Assembly: GCA_016283605.1 (NCBI GenBank)
Contig: JAEENF010000034.1
Location: 1 to 22,006, forward strand
Reading direction: 5' to 3'
From: Prevotella sp.
Lineage (GTDB): Bacteria; Bacteroidota; Bacteroidia; Bacteroidales; Bacteroidaceae
Length of the DNA stretch: 22,006 nt
Shown: positions 1 through 8,200 of the stretch, piece after piece
How the letters are laid out: every line of letters starts with the position of its first letter
How positions within the stretch are numbered: the stretch's first letter is position 1
Notes under the pieces: model-generated
The model's database searches: none
What the model saw: only the letters and a program-made list of their open reading frames with translations
Told to the model about the DNA's origin: nothing
Made by a program: the position numbers and the translations under genes

Positions 1-1412
1 ACACGGACTTCGGACTTGTCGATGTCTGCTAATGACTGGTAACGGTCAGCCTCCGAGGCACGACAAAGGATGGTCTTGCCGTTAGCCAGATAACCATCAC
101 TCATCAGCATCATCTCGCGGCGGGCATCGGTGATGGTGATGCCGCCAATGGCGAGGTCAAAGGTCTGCGGTTTTGTTTGGACATCTGCCGTCAGTGTCGG
201 CCAAGAGGTTGGTACAAACTGGATGCCGACACCCAAACGCCTGGCAATCTCTCCAGCCACTTCGATGCCGAAGCCCCAGTACGTTCCGTCAGTCTCTCTA
301 AAAGATAGCGGCCGGTAGTCGCCAGTCGTTCCCACCTGCAACGTGCCGCGTTCCTGAATGCGGGTGATGGTCGGCTGGTGCAGTTTCCGCCACTCCTTGG
401 CCCGGACTTTGATGTTCTTCGCCAGACACTCGCTGTAGAGCCATGGCTCGCAGCTGTGGATGTCGCCCACGTTGATGAAGTCTTTGTAGGCGGCATATTC
501 CGAACCGCTGTAGCCGCTGACGACGAGAACGTGGCGCTCTGGCGACACGGTGACGGTAATGGTATCGTGGAGTGTGGCTGGAGTAGCGTCCGTCCGCCAG
601 TTCACGGGGTTGATGCAGATGTCGGAGGCGGAGATGACGGGGATGACATACTTCACGTCCTTCACCGTGTTATAGCAGATGGTGACGCCCGTGTCCGTCT
701 CTCCCTCAGCAGGACGGATGTGACTGCACTGCACCATGTCGGCGTTGGTCACCTTGTAGCCCAGCACGTATGCCGCAGCCAATTGGTTGTATGTCTCGTC
801 ATCGATGTGCTTCAATAGTTCTACCACGGCCAGGCCGCCCTGACTGAAGCCCGCGATGATGAGCGGACGCGACGTGTCGCGATGAGCCTGGAAATGGTCG
901 AAGGCTGTGCAGACATCACTCATCGCCAGCCGCGTTCGATTCCTGATGGTGTCCTCGTTCTGTGTCATCCAGGCTTCAATGGTGGTGTGACGATAGAACG
1001 GGGCAAAGAAGCGGTTGCCTGGCGACATATACGCCGCCACCTTGTTAATTTCCAAATCGCCCATGCGCCCGCGATGATCAGGGTTCCACACGTCGGCATA
1101 ATGGCATATCCTGCCATCCTCCGTCGTCCAGTCTTCCTCCCACGTCGATACGACGTAAAAGATGTCGGCCCCAGTGCCGTCGGTATCGCCGTCGGCGGTC
1201 ACCCACATCGCTGCGTCGTTGTAGTCGGGTGTCTGTGGAATACACGTCGCCTGCTCATACTTGCTCGCAGCATTATCATCGTTTGCCGTATACGATGCAA
1301 ACGAGGCGCTTTGCCAAAGCAGGGCTAATGCTGTCACCACCATGATGGTTACGGAAGAAATATTCTCTTTTACTATATCTATCGACACTTTACGCATGTT
1401 TTTTTCTGTCAT
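1..1412 (-). CDS. Exported DUF3089 hydrolase-like / PheC-like binding-protein fusion (3' end outside window)
   Basis: The frame is open from an ATG at 1412 to the window edge (470 complete codons, no stop), so the C-terminus is missing. Residues 1-39 resemble a signal peptide, with a hydrophobic stretch ending SASFA; Met6 (1397) is an alternative start. Residues about 80-340 fit DUF3089, an alpha/beta-hydrolase-like family: ADIFYVVST at 82-90, RFFAPFYRH at 134-142, nucleophile-elbow-like AGFSQGG at 187-193 (Ser190), a CINP..W stretch near 266, and a possible catalytic His319 in GDIHS. Residues from about 350 resemble family 3 periplasmic binding proteins, closest to cyclohexadienyl dehydratase PheC: GTTGDYRPLSF at 361-371, PTSWPTL at 401-407, FDLAIGGITIT at 418-428, SDGYLANGKTIL at 438-449. 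The start lies 2 nt after the GH13 stop, so the two genes are probably co-transcribed and coupled. Domain identities are recalled family patterns. The substrate is unknown, and whether the second domain is enzyme or sensor cannot be told, because its end is not in view. Confidence 0.85.
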   Translation of the reverse strand, partial: MTEKNMRKVSIDIVKENISSVTIMVVTALALLWQSASFASYTANDDNAASKYEQATCIPQTPDYNDAAMWVTADGDTDGTGADIFYVVSTWEEDWTTEDGRICHYADVWNPDHRGRMGDLEINKVAAYMSPGNRFFAPFYRHTTIEAWMTQNEDTIRNRTRLAMSDVCTAFDHFQAHRDTSRPLIIAGFSQGGLAVVELLKHIDDETYNQLAAAYVLGYKVTNADMVQCSHIRPAEGETDTGVTICYNTVKDVKYVIPVISASDICINPVNWRTDATPATLHDTITVTVSPERHVLVVSGYSGSEYAAYKDFINVGDIHSCEPWLYSECLAKNIKVRAKEWRKLHQPTITRIQERGTLQVGTTGDYRPLSFRETDGTYWGFGIEVAGEIARRLGVGIQFVPTSWPTLTADVQTKPQTFDLAIGGITITDARREMMLMSDGYLANGKTILCRASEADRYQSLADIDKSEVR

Positions 1413-1414
1413 AT

Positions 1415-3169
1415 TCACAAAACACATTTCACAATAGCATAGCTTGTAGCGGGCATGTTGATGGTAACGTTGCCCGTCTTCTTGTTGCGAGTGATGGGAA
1501 AACGATCACCTGCAAGGAGTTTTGTGCGCTTGAAGGCGATGTTGAGGGGGAACGTGGCTTCGGATGCTTCGGCACGTGGATTGAGCATCACCAGCACCAC
1601 ATCGTTGCCAGCAGCACGGGCGTAGACGAAGGGATAAGGGTCTTGATTCTCATCTGAAGGATATAGGGGCACGAACTCTGCATAGTTGGCTAGGGCGGGC
1701 TCGCTGTGATGTAAGGCGATGAGACGGCGCGTCTTGTTGAGCAGTGAGTTGGGATTCTTCTCCTGTGTAGCTACGTTGGGTGCGTCGGGCGAGGGGTCGA
1801 CGGGCAGATAGAGTTTGCTGGCGTCGCCTGTAGAGAATCCAAGGTTCTTGTCTTGACTCCACTGCATCGGGGTGCGTGCACCGTTGCGGGGCTGGTAGGC
1901 ACCTTCTACCTGTGGCCAACTTGTCGGCAATTGGCGCATGCCAATCTCGTTGCCATAATATAAGAAAGGTACACCGGGCATAGTGAAGCCGAAGGCATAG
2001 ACAATCTCCAATTCCTTATCCGTACGTTTATTGCCTAAGCGGGCGTTGTCGTGGTTGCCCATCGGCAGACTGATGTAGCCCTTTCCTACGGTCTTCTGAT
2101 ACTGATCCATATAGCTGCGGAGGAATTCGCGGACGTCACCCTTGCCCTCTGCGTCGAAATAGCTGTGGCCTTCGCTTACGCCGTTCAAAATACGCCAACT
2201 TTCCTTCTGGAACAGGTCGTTGTAGCCTTTGAACCAATGGAAGAAGTCCACATGGAAGCAGTCGTCGAGTGCATCCGATGGGTACGACCATTCGGCGACC
2301 ATGAATCCCTGCGGGTACTCCTTCTCCAACAACCGCCGTATCTCGCGCCAAAAGAGTTTCGTCTCATTTTCGTTGGTGTTGAAGAACTGCTCATTGCCCC
2401 TGACGCGTCGAGTCTTCACCAAAGCGCCTGCCATATCGGCACGAAAACCGTCGGCTCCCATGTTCATCCAGAAACGTAGCACATTCTTCAGCTCTTCGCG
2501 CATGGCCATCACATCAGGGTGATTTGTGGGCAACTGCCACTTCTGATCAGGATCAGGGTTGGCGAAACCGAAGTTCAATGCTGGCTGGCACCAGTAGAAA
2601 TTGCGCATGAACTGACCGTTGCGCTGACCGTAGCCTTTCACGAACTGACCAGCGAACTCCATAGGGGGATCCACCCAGTTGGTCTCTGTCCAGATGTAGT
2701 AGTTGGAGTATTTGTTCTTCTCCTGCCGTTGCGACGCTACAAACCACGGGTGGTCGATGGCGGTATAGCTGATGACATAGTCGAAAATGACATGCATGCC
2801 CCGTTTGTGAGCCTCCTCGAAGAGCCGTTTTGCATCTTCATTAGTGCCATAGCGTGGCGCAATCTTGTAGTAGTCGCGGATGTCGTAGCCCGCATCGTGG
2901 AAAGGAGAATCAAAAAACGGGTTGAACCAAATGGCATCTACACCGAGGCTCTTCACATAGTCGAGTTTGCTGATAATGCCCTTCAGGTCGCCGATGCCGT
3001 CACCGTCGCTGTCGCAGAACGTCTGCGGATAAATCTGATAGAACACGGCATTCCGTGCCCATTCTGGCACCTTCGGAATGTCATACTTTCCAGTAACTGT
3101 CTGTGCCGACGTCGCAAGCGACAGCATCGCTGTTGCGAGCATGGTCATAAAATGTCGGTTTGTCTTCAT
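1415..3169 (-). CDS. Secreted GH13 family alpha-glucosidase/alpha-amylase-like hydrolase
   Basis: The 584-residue protein has a signal peptide (residues 1-22, cleavage after TSA), so it acts in the periplasm or outside the cell. The GH13 (beta/alpha)8 barrel is clear: AVFYQIYPQTF at 41-51, a DSDGDGIGD calcium-type loop at 53-61, region II GFRADMA with nucleophile Asp245, region III VAEW with acid/base Glu293, and region IV GNHDNARL with His373-Asp374. ARTPMQW followed by LYLPV in the C-terminal half is typical of the oligo-1,6-glucosidase, trehalose synthase and sucrose hydrolase branch. The triad is intact, so hydrolysis or transglycosylation of alpha-glucosides is expected; the exact substrate cannot be read. 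Region I is odd: DYVISYTA stands where the family has D-x-V-x-N-H. Domain B has QPALN in place of the usual QPDLN. The gene starts 19 nt after the AraC-type gene and ends 2 nt before the next ORF. Confidence 0.93.
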   Translation of the reverse strand: MKTNRHFMTMLATAMLSLATSAQTVTGKYDIPKVPEWARNAVFYQIYPQTFCDSDGDGIGDLKGIISKLDYVKSLGVDAIWFNPFFDSPFHDAGYDIRDYYKIAPRYGTNEDAKRLFEEAHKRGMHVIFDYVISYTAIDHPWFVASQRQEKNKYSNYYIWTETNWVDPPMEFAGQFVKGYGQRNGQFMRNFYWCQPALNFGFANPDPDQKWQLPTNHPDVMAMREELKNVLRFWMNMGADGFRADMAGALVKTRRVRGNEQFFNTNENETKLFWREIRRLLEKEYPQGFMVAEWSYPSDALDDCFHVDFFHWFKGYNDLFQKESWRILNGVSEGHSYFDAEGKGDVREFLRSYMDQYQKTVGKGYISLPMGNHDNARLGNKRTDKELEIVYAFGFTMPGVPFLYYGNEIGMRQLPTSWPQVEGAYQPRNGARTPMQWSQDKNLGFSTGDASKLYLPVDPSPDAPNVATQEKNPNSLLNKTRRLIALHHSEPALANYAEFVPLYPSDENQDPYPFVYARAAGNDVVLVMLNPRAEASEATFPLNIAFKRTKLLAGDRFPITRNKKTGNVTINMPATSYAIVKCVL

Positions 3170-3188
3170 ATTGTTTGTATTTGAATAA

Positions 3189-4112
3189 TTAACTATTTCT
3201 GAATTCTAATGGAGTCATGCCGAAGTGGTCCTTGACGTACTTGCCAAAGAACGAGGGATTGGGGAAGCCGAGACGGTCGCAAATCTGCTTGATGCTGAGG
3301 TTGGTCTGTTTCAAGTAGTAGCGGATGTCCTCTAATACATGTTCCGTAATCCATTCGTTGGCGGTCTTGCCTGAGTTCTTTTTGCAGACGGCGGTGAGGT
3401 ATTTGGACGAAATACACAATTCGCTGGCGTAGGATTCCACCGTATGGCGTTTGACATCGTTGGAGTGCAACAGGTCGAGGAAACGCTGGAAATGACTTTT
3501 CCCAGTTGATAATTGAGAATTGACAGTTGATAATTGATTATCGTCTGACAGCATCCACTTCATAGCTCCGCAAAGACCGAGGATGGCCGAACGGAGCAGC
3601 GACTGGATAACATCGGTATGCAGGGGATTGTCCTTACCTTTGGCAATGGTTAGTGTCAGCATGTCGTAGAAATGGGTGTAGAAGAGTATCTCGTCTTCGT
3701 CCATCGTCACAATATGCTGGCGATGGATATACATCATGTCGTTCCAGATGTCTATTTTCTCGCGAAGGAAACTACGCAGAATGCGGTTGGTGAGGAACAT
3801 AGCCTTCAGGTTGAAATCAGGGCTGACCATGACATCCGTCACGGTGACGTTTTGTGGCACAATGGCTACCTGGTTTTTATGCAGTTCCATCTGTATGCCA
3901 TTCATCTGAGCCTGCACCTTGCCGTTGGTGCAGATGACGACAGCGTTCATGGCCACATGGGCGGTATTGATTTCTTCAAATTGCTGAATACTGTCGACAA
4001 CGACTATGTCATTATCAGAATAGCCGATTTGGATATCCTCATTGTCAGCCAATGTCTGAAATGTTACTTCTTCATGCTGTTTCATGCTGCAAAAATACAC
4101 ATAATCCCTCAT
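3189..4112 (-). CDS. AraC family transcriptional regulator
   Basis: The 307-residue protein (long form) ends in a two-HTH AraC/XylS DNA-binding domain at about residues 221-305. Its second recognition region reads SIKQICDRLGFPNPSFFGKYVKDHFGMTPLEFR-like and ends six residues from the C-terminus. The N-terminal 170 residues look like a cupin-type sensing domain with no recognisable ligand motif. A second start, Met10 at 4085 (MKQHEEV), is about as plausible. Residues 191-204 (NQLSTVNSQLSTG) are encoded by a tandem heptamer repeat in the linker just before the HTH. The gene is divergent from an RND efflux operon and lies 19 nt upstream of the GH13 gene, so it could control either or both. I favour the efflux operon, because AraC-type regulators often sit beside such pumps in Bacteroidetes; this is inference. 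Confidence 0.92.
   Translation of the reverse strand: MRDYVYFCSMKQHEEVTFQTLADNEDIQIGYSDNDIVVVDSIQQFEEINTAHVAMNAVVICTNGKVQAQMNGIQMELHKNQVAIVPQNVTVTDVMVSPDFNLKAMFLTNRILRSFLREKIDIWNDMMYIHRQHIVTMDEDEILFYTHFYDMLTLTIAKGKDNPLHTDVIQSLLRSAILGLCGAMKWMLSDDNQLSTVNSQLSTGKSHFQRFLDLLHSNDVKRHTVESYASELCISSKYLTAVCKKNSGKTANEWITEHVLEDIRYYLKQTNLSIKQICDRLGFPNPSFFGKYVKDHFGMTPLEFRNS
3502..3536 (-). repeat. Five tandem 7-bp units inside the AraC-type gene
   Basis: On the coding strand five consecutive heptamers alternate between CAATTNT and CAACTGN (CAATTAT, CAACTGT, CAATTCT and repeats of the first two). Together they encode the polar linker stretch NQLSTVNSQLSTG just before the DNA-binding domain. Because 7 is not a multiple of 3, gain or loss of one unit would shift the frame and remove the HTH domain. 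Confidence 0.9.
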
Positions 4113-4116
4113 ATTC

Positions 4117-4150
4117 TATGTTTTATTTTACATCATTTATGTTTATTTTG
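4117..4150. promoter_or_regulatory. Candidate AraC-type operator: direct repeats 21 bp apart
   Basis: The heptamer TATGTTT occurs at 4117-4123 and 4138-4144, exactly 21 bp apart on the same strand, each followed by an A/T run containing ATTTT. AraC-family proteins usually bind two direct half-sites about 21 bp apart (two helical turns). The pair lies in the divergent spacer, 5 bp upstream of the regulator's first ATG and about 70 bp upstream of the efflux -7 element. The region is AT-rich, so chance is a real alternative. Confidence 0.35.
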
Positions 4151-4216
4151 GAAACTTCATGTCGAATTGATAAAGAATGGGGTGAAATCAGACATATAAT
4201 ATTACTGATTTAACCC

Positions 4217-4224
4217 TACCTTTG
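4217..4224 (+). promoter_or_regulatory. -7 promoter element for the RND efflux operon
   Basis: TACCTTTG matches the Bacteroidales -7 consensus TAnnTTTG exactly and lies 22 bp before the adaptor ATG at 4247. No TTTG is present 19-21 bp upstream (the sequence there is ATAT), so the -33 element is poor. This could mean the promoter depends on an activator, in keeping with the neighbouring AraC-type regulator. Confidence 0.6.
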
Positions 4225-4246
4225 CACACAAAAATAAACACTGGTT

Positions 4247-5269
4247 ATGAAAAAGGTATTATTCTTAGCAATTGGCTGTTGGCTGTTAGCTGTTAGCTGT
4301 AGTAACAAGAAGGAGCAGAACGTGAAAGCTCCGACGAGAGTGAAAACGCAGGTGGTATCGCCTGGTATGGTGGATAATGCCCAGACGTATGTGGGGATAG
4401 TAGAGGAACGCGAGGCGACGGCGGTGAGCTTTACAGGCATGGGCGTGGTTAAACGCATGCTGGTGAACGAAGGTCAGGCCGTCAGCAGAGGACAGCTGAT
4501 TGCCGAGATGGACGACACGCAGGCTCGCAACGTGTTGAGTGGTGCTGAGGCGCAGATGACGCAGGCCAACGATGCACTGGCGCGCTACAAGATGCTGCAT
4601 GACAACGGGTCGCTGCCCGAGGTGCAGTGGGTGGAAATCCAGAGCAAGGTGGCGCAAGCTAAGTCGCAATTGGAGGTGGCGAAGAAGAATCTGGCCGACT
4701 GCCGGATTGTGGCTCCCGTGAGCGGCATCGTGGGCAAGAAACTGATTGGCGCAGGCGAGACAGCACTGCCTTCACAAGCGGTGGTGAGCATTCTGGACGT
4801 CTCTACTGTAAAGGTAAAGGTGGCGGTGCCTGAGGCTGAGATCGGCGGTATCAATGCCAGTACACCCACGAGTATTAGAGTGGAGGCCATCAGCGGCAGT
4901 TATCAGGGTGGTAGGATTGAAAAGGGCGTACAAGCTGACGCACTCACGCATACGTACGATATGAGAATTAATGTGGCGAATAGCGATCGGAAGCTGTTGC
5001 CTGGCATGGTGGCCAGTGTCTGTTTCATTTCAGAGGGTTCGCAGGCTATCGGCAGCAAAATGATTCCTGTAACGGCAGTACAAAAGAAGTCCGATGGCAG
5101 TCTGTTCGTGTGGACAGTAGGTAAGGATAGCGCAGCGCATCGCGCCATTGTGACTATAGGTCAGACACAGGGTAATTATGTAATTGTCATTGATGGCTTG
5201 AACGTTGGCGATCGTATTGTCACAGAGGGGTATCAGAAACTGAGTGAAGGAACTAAGGTGGTTTTCTAA
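4247..5269 (+). CDS. RND efflux periplasmic adaptor (membrane fusion) lipoprotein
   Basis: This 340-residue protein links an inner-membrane RND permease to an outer-membrane channel. It begins with a lipoprotein signal ending LLAVSC, with Cys18 as the lipidated residue. Two half lipoyl motifs at about 55-92 (GMGVVKRMLVNEGQAVSRG) and 153-185 (RIVAPVSGIVGKKLIGAGE) flank an alpha-helical hairpin at about 98-152, followed by beta-barrel and membrane-proximal domains. This is the AcrA/HlyD-type order and the length is normal. It is the first gene of an adaptor-permease-channel operon; the permease ATG follows 1 nt after its stop. The codons for residues 10-18 are made from tandem heptamers (4273-4300). 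Substrates cannot be predicted from sequence. Confidence 0.95.
   Translation: MKKVLFLAIGCWLLAVSCSNKKEQNVKAPTRVKTQVVSPGMVDNAQTYVGIVEEREATAVSFTGMGVVKRMLVNEGQAVSRGQLIAEMDDTQARNVLSGAEAQMTQANDALARYKMLHDNGSLPEVQWVEIQSKVAQAKSQLEVAKKNLADCRIVAPVSGIVGKKLIGAGETALPSQAVVSILDVSTVKVKVAVPEAEIGGINASTPTSIRVEAISGSYQGGRIEKGVQADALTHTYDMRINVANSDRKLLPGMVASVCFISEGSQAIGSKMIPVTAVQKKSDGSLFVWTVGKDSAAHRAIVTIGQTQGNYVIVIDGLNVGDRIVTEGYQKLSEGTKVVF
4273..4300 (+). repeat. Four tandem 7-bp units encoding the adaptor lipobox
   Basis: Two TGGCTGT units are followed by two TAGCTGT units without interruption. They encode the end of the hydrophobic signal core and the lipobox, including the lipidated Cys18. One unit more or fewer would shift the frame after about residue 10 and prevent translation of the adaptor. 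Confidence 0.93.
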
Positions 5270-5270
5270 T

Positions 5271-8200
5271 ATGAAGAACGTGAATTGGCTCCGATGGCCT
5301 TTGGAGCATTACTCGATATCATTGCTCATCGTAGGCATACTGTTTGTGATGGGCATCTATGGCATGTATATCATGCCGAAGGACGAGTTCCCCCATGCTA
5401 CTATCCGACAAGGGGTAGTGGTGGCGGTATATCCTGGTGCCACCAGCGAGGAGGTGGAACAGCAAGTGGCTCGTCCGTTGGAGCGTTACCTCTTTACTTA
5501 TGGCGAGGTGAATCGTAAGAAGACCACCACGCAGTCGCAGAACGGCATGTGTATCGTGATGGTGAAACTGAACGACGACGTGAACAACAAGGACGAGGTG
5601 TGGTCGAAAATCAAGCACGGTCTGAACGGCTTTAAGGCGCAGTTGCCCAGTGGTGTGCTGGCCATCGTGGTGAACGATGACTTCGGTAACACCTCAGCGC
5701 TGCTCATCGCCATCGAAAGCGACCAACGTAGTTACCGCGAACTAAAACAGTATAGCGACGACCTGAGTGATCGTTTGCGTCGTATCCCGTCGGTAGCGAA
5801 TGTCAAGTTGTTTGGCGAACAGAAGGAGCAGATATCACTTTATATCGATCGTCAGCGCCTGCAGGCTTATGGTATTGGTCAGCAGATGCTCTTCTCTCGC
5901 TTACAGGCGCAGGGCATCACCACGATGAGTGGTTCCATCAGCGACGACGACCAGCAGATACCCATCCACGTAGAGGCTCAAGAGAACTCGGAAGAGGAGA
6001 TAGCCAACCAGATTATCTTCTCTGACCCTGCGATGGGTAAGGTGACACGCGTTCGTGATGTGGCCCGGGTGGTGAGAGAATACGAGCCGATGTCGAGTCG
6101 TATCGAACAGGACGGACATCCGTGTGTGCTTCTCTCGATGGAGATGACGCCTGGCAATAACGTGGTGCAGTACGGTCAGCAGGTGGACAAGGTGTTGAAC
6201 GATTTCCGACAGAACGAACTTCCCGAGGATGTGAAGGTCACCCGCATTGCCGATAAGCCCAAAGTGGTAGCCACGAGTGTAAGCGATTTTCTGCGCGACC
6301 TACTGATATCGATGCTGATTATTATTTTGGTGATGATGGTGCTGTTCCCCATCCGTTCGGCTATTGTGGCGGCCATTACGATTCCACTAAGCACTTTTGT
6401 AAGTGTGGCCGTGATGTATATGATGGGTATTGAACTGAACATCGTGACACTGGCGGCACTGATTGTGGTGTTGGGAATGATTGTCGACAACTCGATTGTA
6501 GTCATCGACGGTTATCTAGAGTATTTGAGTAAAGGTTTCAAACCCTTTGACGCCGCTATCGAGTCGGCCCGCCAGTACTTCATGCCAATGCTGCTGGCCA
6601 CCATCTGTATCTGTGCTATCTTCTATCCGTTCCTCATTACGATGAAGGGCATGTTCCACGATTGCCTGGAGGATTTCCCTGTCACGATTACCATCAACTT
6701 GATGGTGTCGCTGGTGCTGGCGGTAACCGTGATTCCTTTCCTTGAAACTCGTATTATCAAGCCAGATAAAGTGAGTACCGATGGTAACGCGATAACCAAG
6801 TGGGTACAGAAGACCTACGATAAAGTATTAGATTGGACCTTTGCGCATCCTTGGATAACCATCGGTGGTGGTATCGCCGTCATTCTGCTGTCGTGTTTCA
6901 TTGCCCCCACGCTGAAGATTCGTCTGTTCCCCTATGCCGACCGCGACCAGTTTGCGGTAGAGATATTCCTGCCTGACGGCAAGGGACTGGCCGAGACGGA
7001 GGTGATAGCTGACTCTGTGCAGCATGTACTTGAGAAGGACGATCGCATCATGAGTATCACAAGTTTTATCGGCTGTTCGTCGCCACGGTTCATGGATGCC
7101 TATGCGCCTCAGATGGCAGGAAACAACTATGCTCAGTTTATCGTGAATACCCAGAGCGAAAAAGCTACGATTGACCTGTTGTCACAGTATCAGCCCCAGT
7201 TGAGTGAGGCGTTCCCCAATGCCTACGTGAAGTTCAAACGACTGGACTATCTGGAAGTGAATGAATTGGAATATCGCTTCTATGGCGACAATCTCGACTC
7301 GCTGCATGTGGTGGCCGAGCGACTGATGGAGCGCATGCGAAAAATGCCTGAACTGGAGTGGGTACATACCGACTACTTCCAGCCTTATCCCATCATCAAT
7401 GTCGAACTTGCCCCAGTGACATCTGCCCAATTAGGGATTACGCGTACTACCGCCCAGCTGGCGCTGAGCGCCACATCTTCCGATTTGCGCGTGGGACAGA
7501 TTTGGGAGGGCAATTACGAACTGCCTATCGTCGTCAAGGACGATACCGATATGACTTTCTCTGATATCGCCAACCTGGGCATCGCATCGCCAGCATCGAT
7601 GGCTGCAGGAGGTTTGGAGAGCACTAACACCACTGTTCCTTTGCGACAGATTGCCAAAGTCGCTCCCATATGGAGCGAGAGTCGCATCATGCATCGTGGT
7701 GGCGAACGCTGCATCACGGTGACGGCCCAGTTTGCACAAGGTGTCTATACCGCTCCTATTGAAAAAGAGATTGCCCGCGTGATGCAGGAAGACATCGAAT
7801 TGCCTCAGGGTGTGCACACTGAGGTGGGCGGCGAGATAGAATACGGCGACGAGGCATTGCCACAGATTTTTGGCGGTATTGCCATTGCGGAGGTTATCGT
7901 GTTTTTCTTCCTGCTGTTCAACTTCAAGCGGTATGGCATCACCACCATCTGTATGGTGGCCTTGGGACTGATGACTCCTGGTGCGCTGATTGGTCTCGGA
8001 CTGATGAACCGCGCCTTGGGTCTGACCTCCATCTTCGGCCTTATCACACTGATGGGAATGATTATGCGTAACGAGATTCTTATCTTTGAGCATGCCAACG
8101 ACCTGATTAAGAAAGGGGTGCCTGTGAAGCAGGCGGCTTATGAGGCAGGCAAACGACGTATGGTGCCTATCTTCCTCACCACAGCTACAACCGCTGTTGG

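Noticed and set aside
2519..3184. 221-codon plus-strand open frame opposite the GH13 gene
   Set aside because: The GH13 motifs and signal peptide are unambiguous on the minus strand; this frame has no recognisable features.
4090..4097. TAnnTTTG match (TATTTTTG) on the minus strand before the AraC-type gene
   Set aside because: It lies between the two candidate start codons, has no TTTG 19-21 bp upstream, and the region is A/T-rich; too weak to call a promoter.
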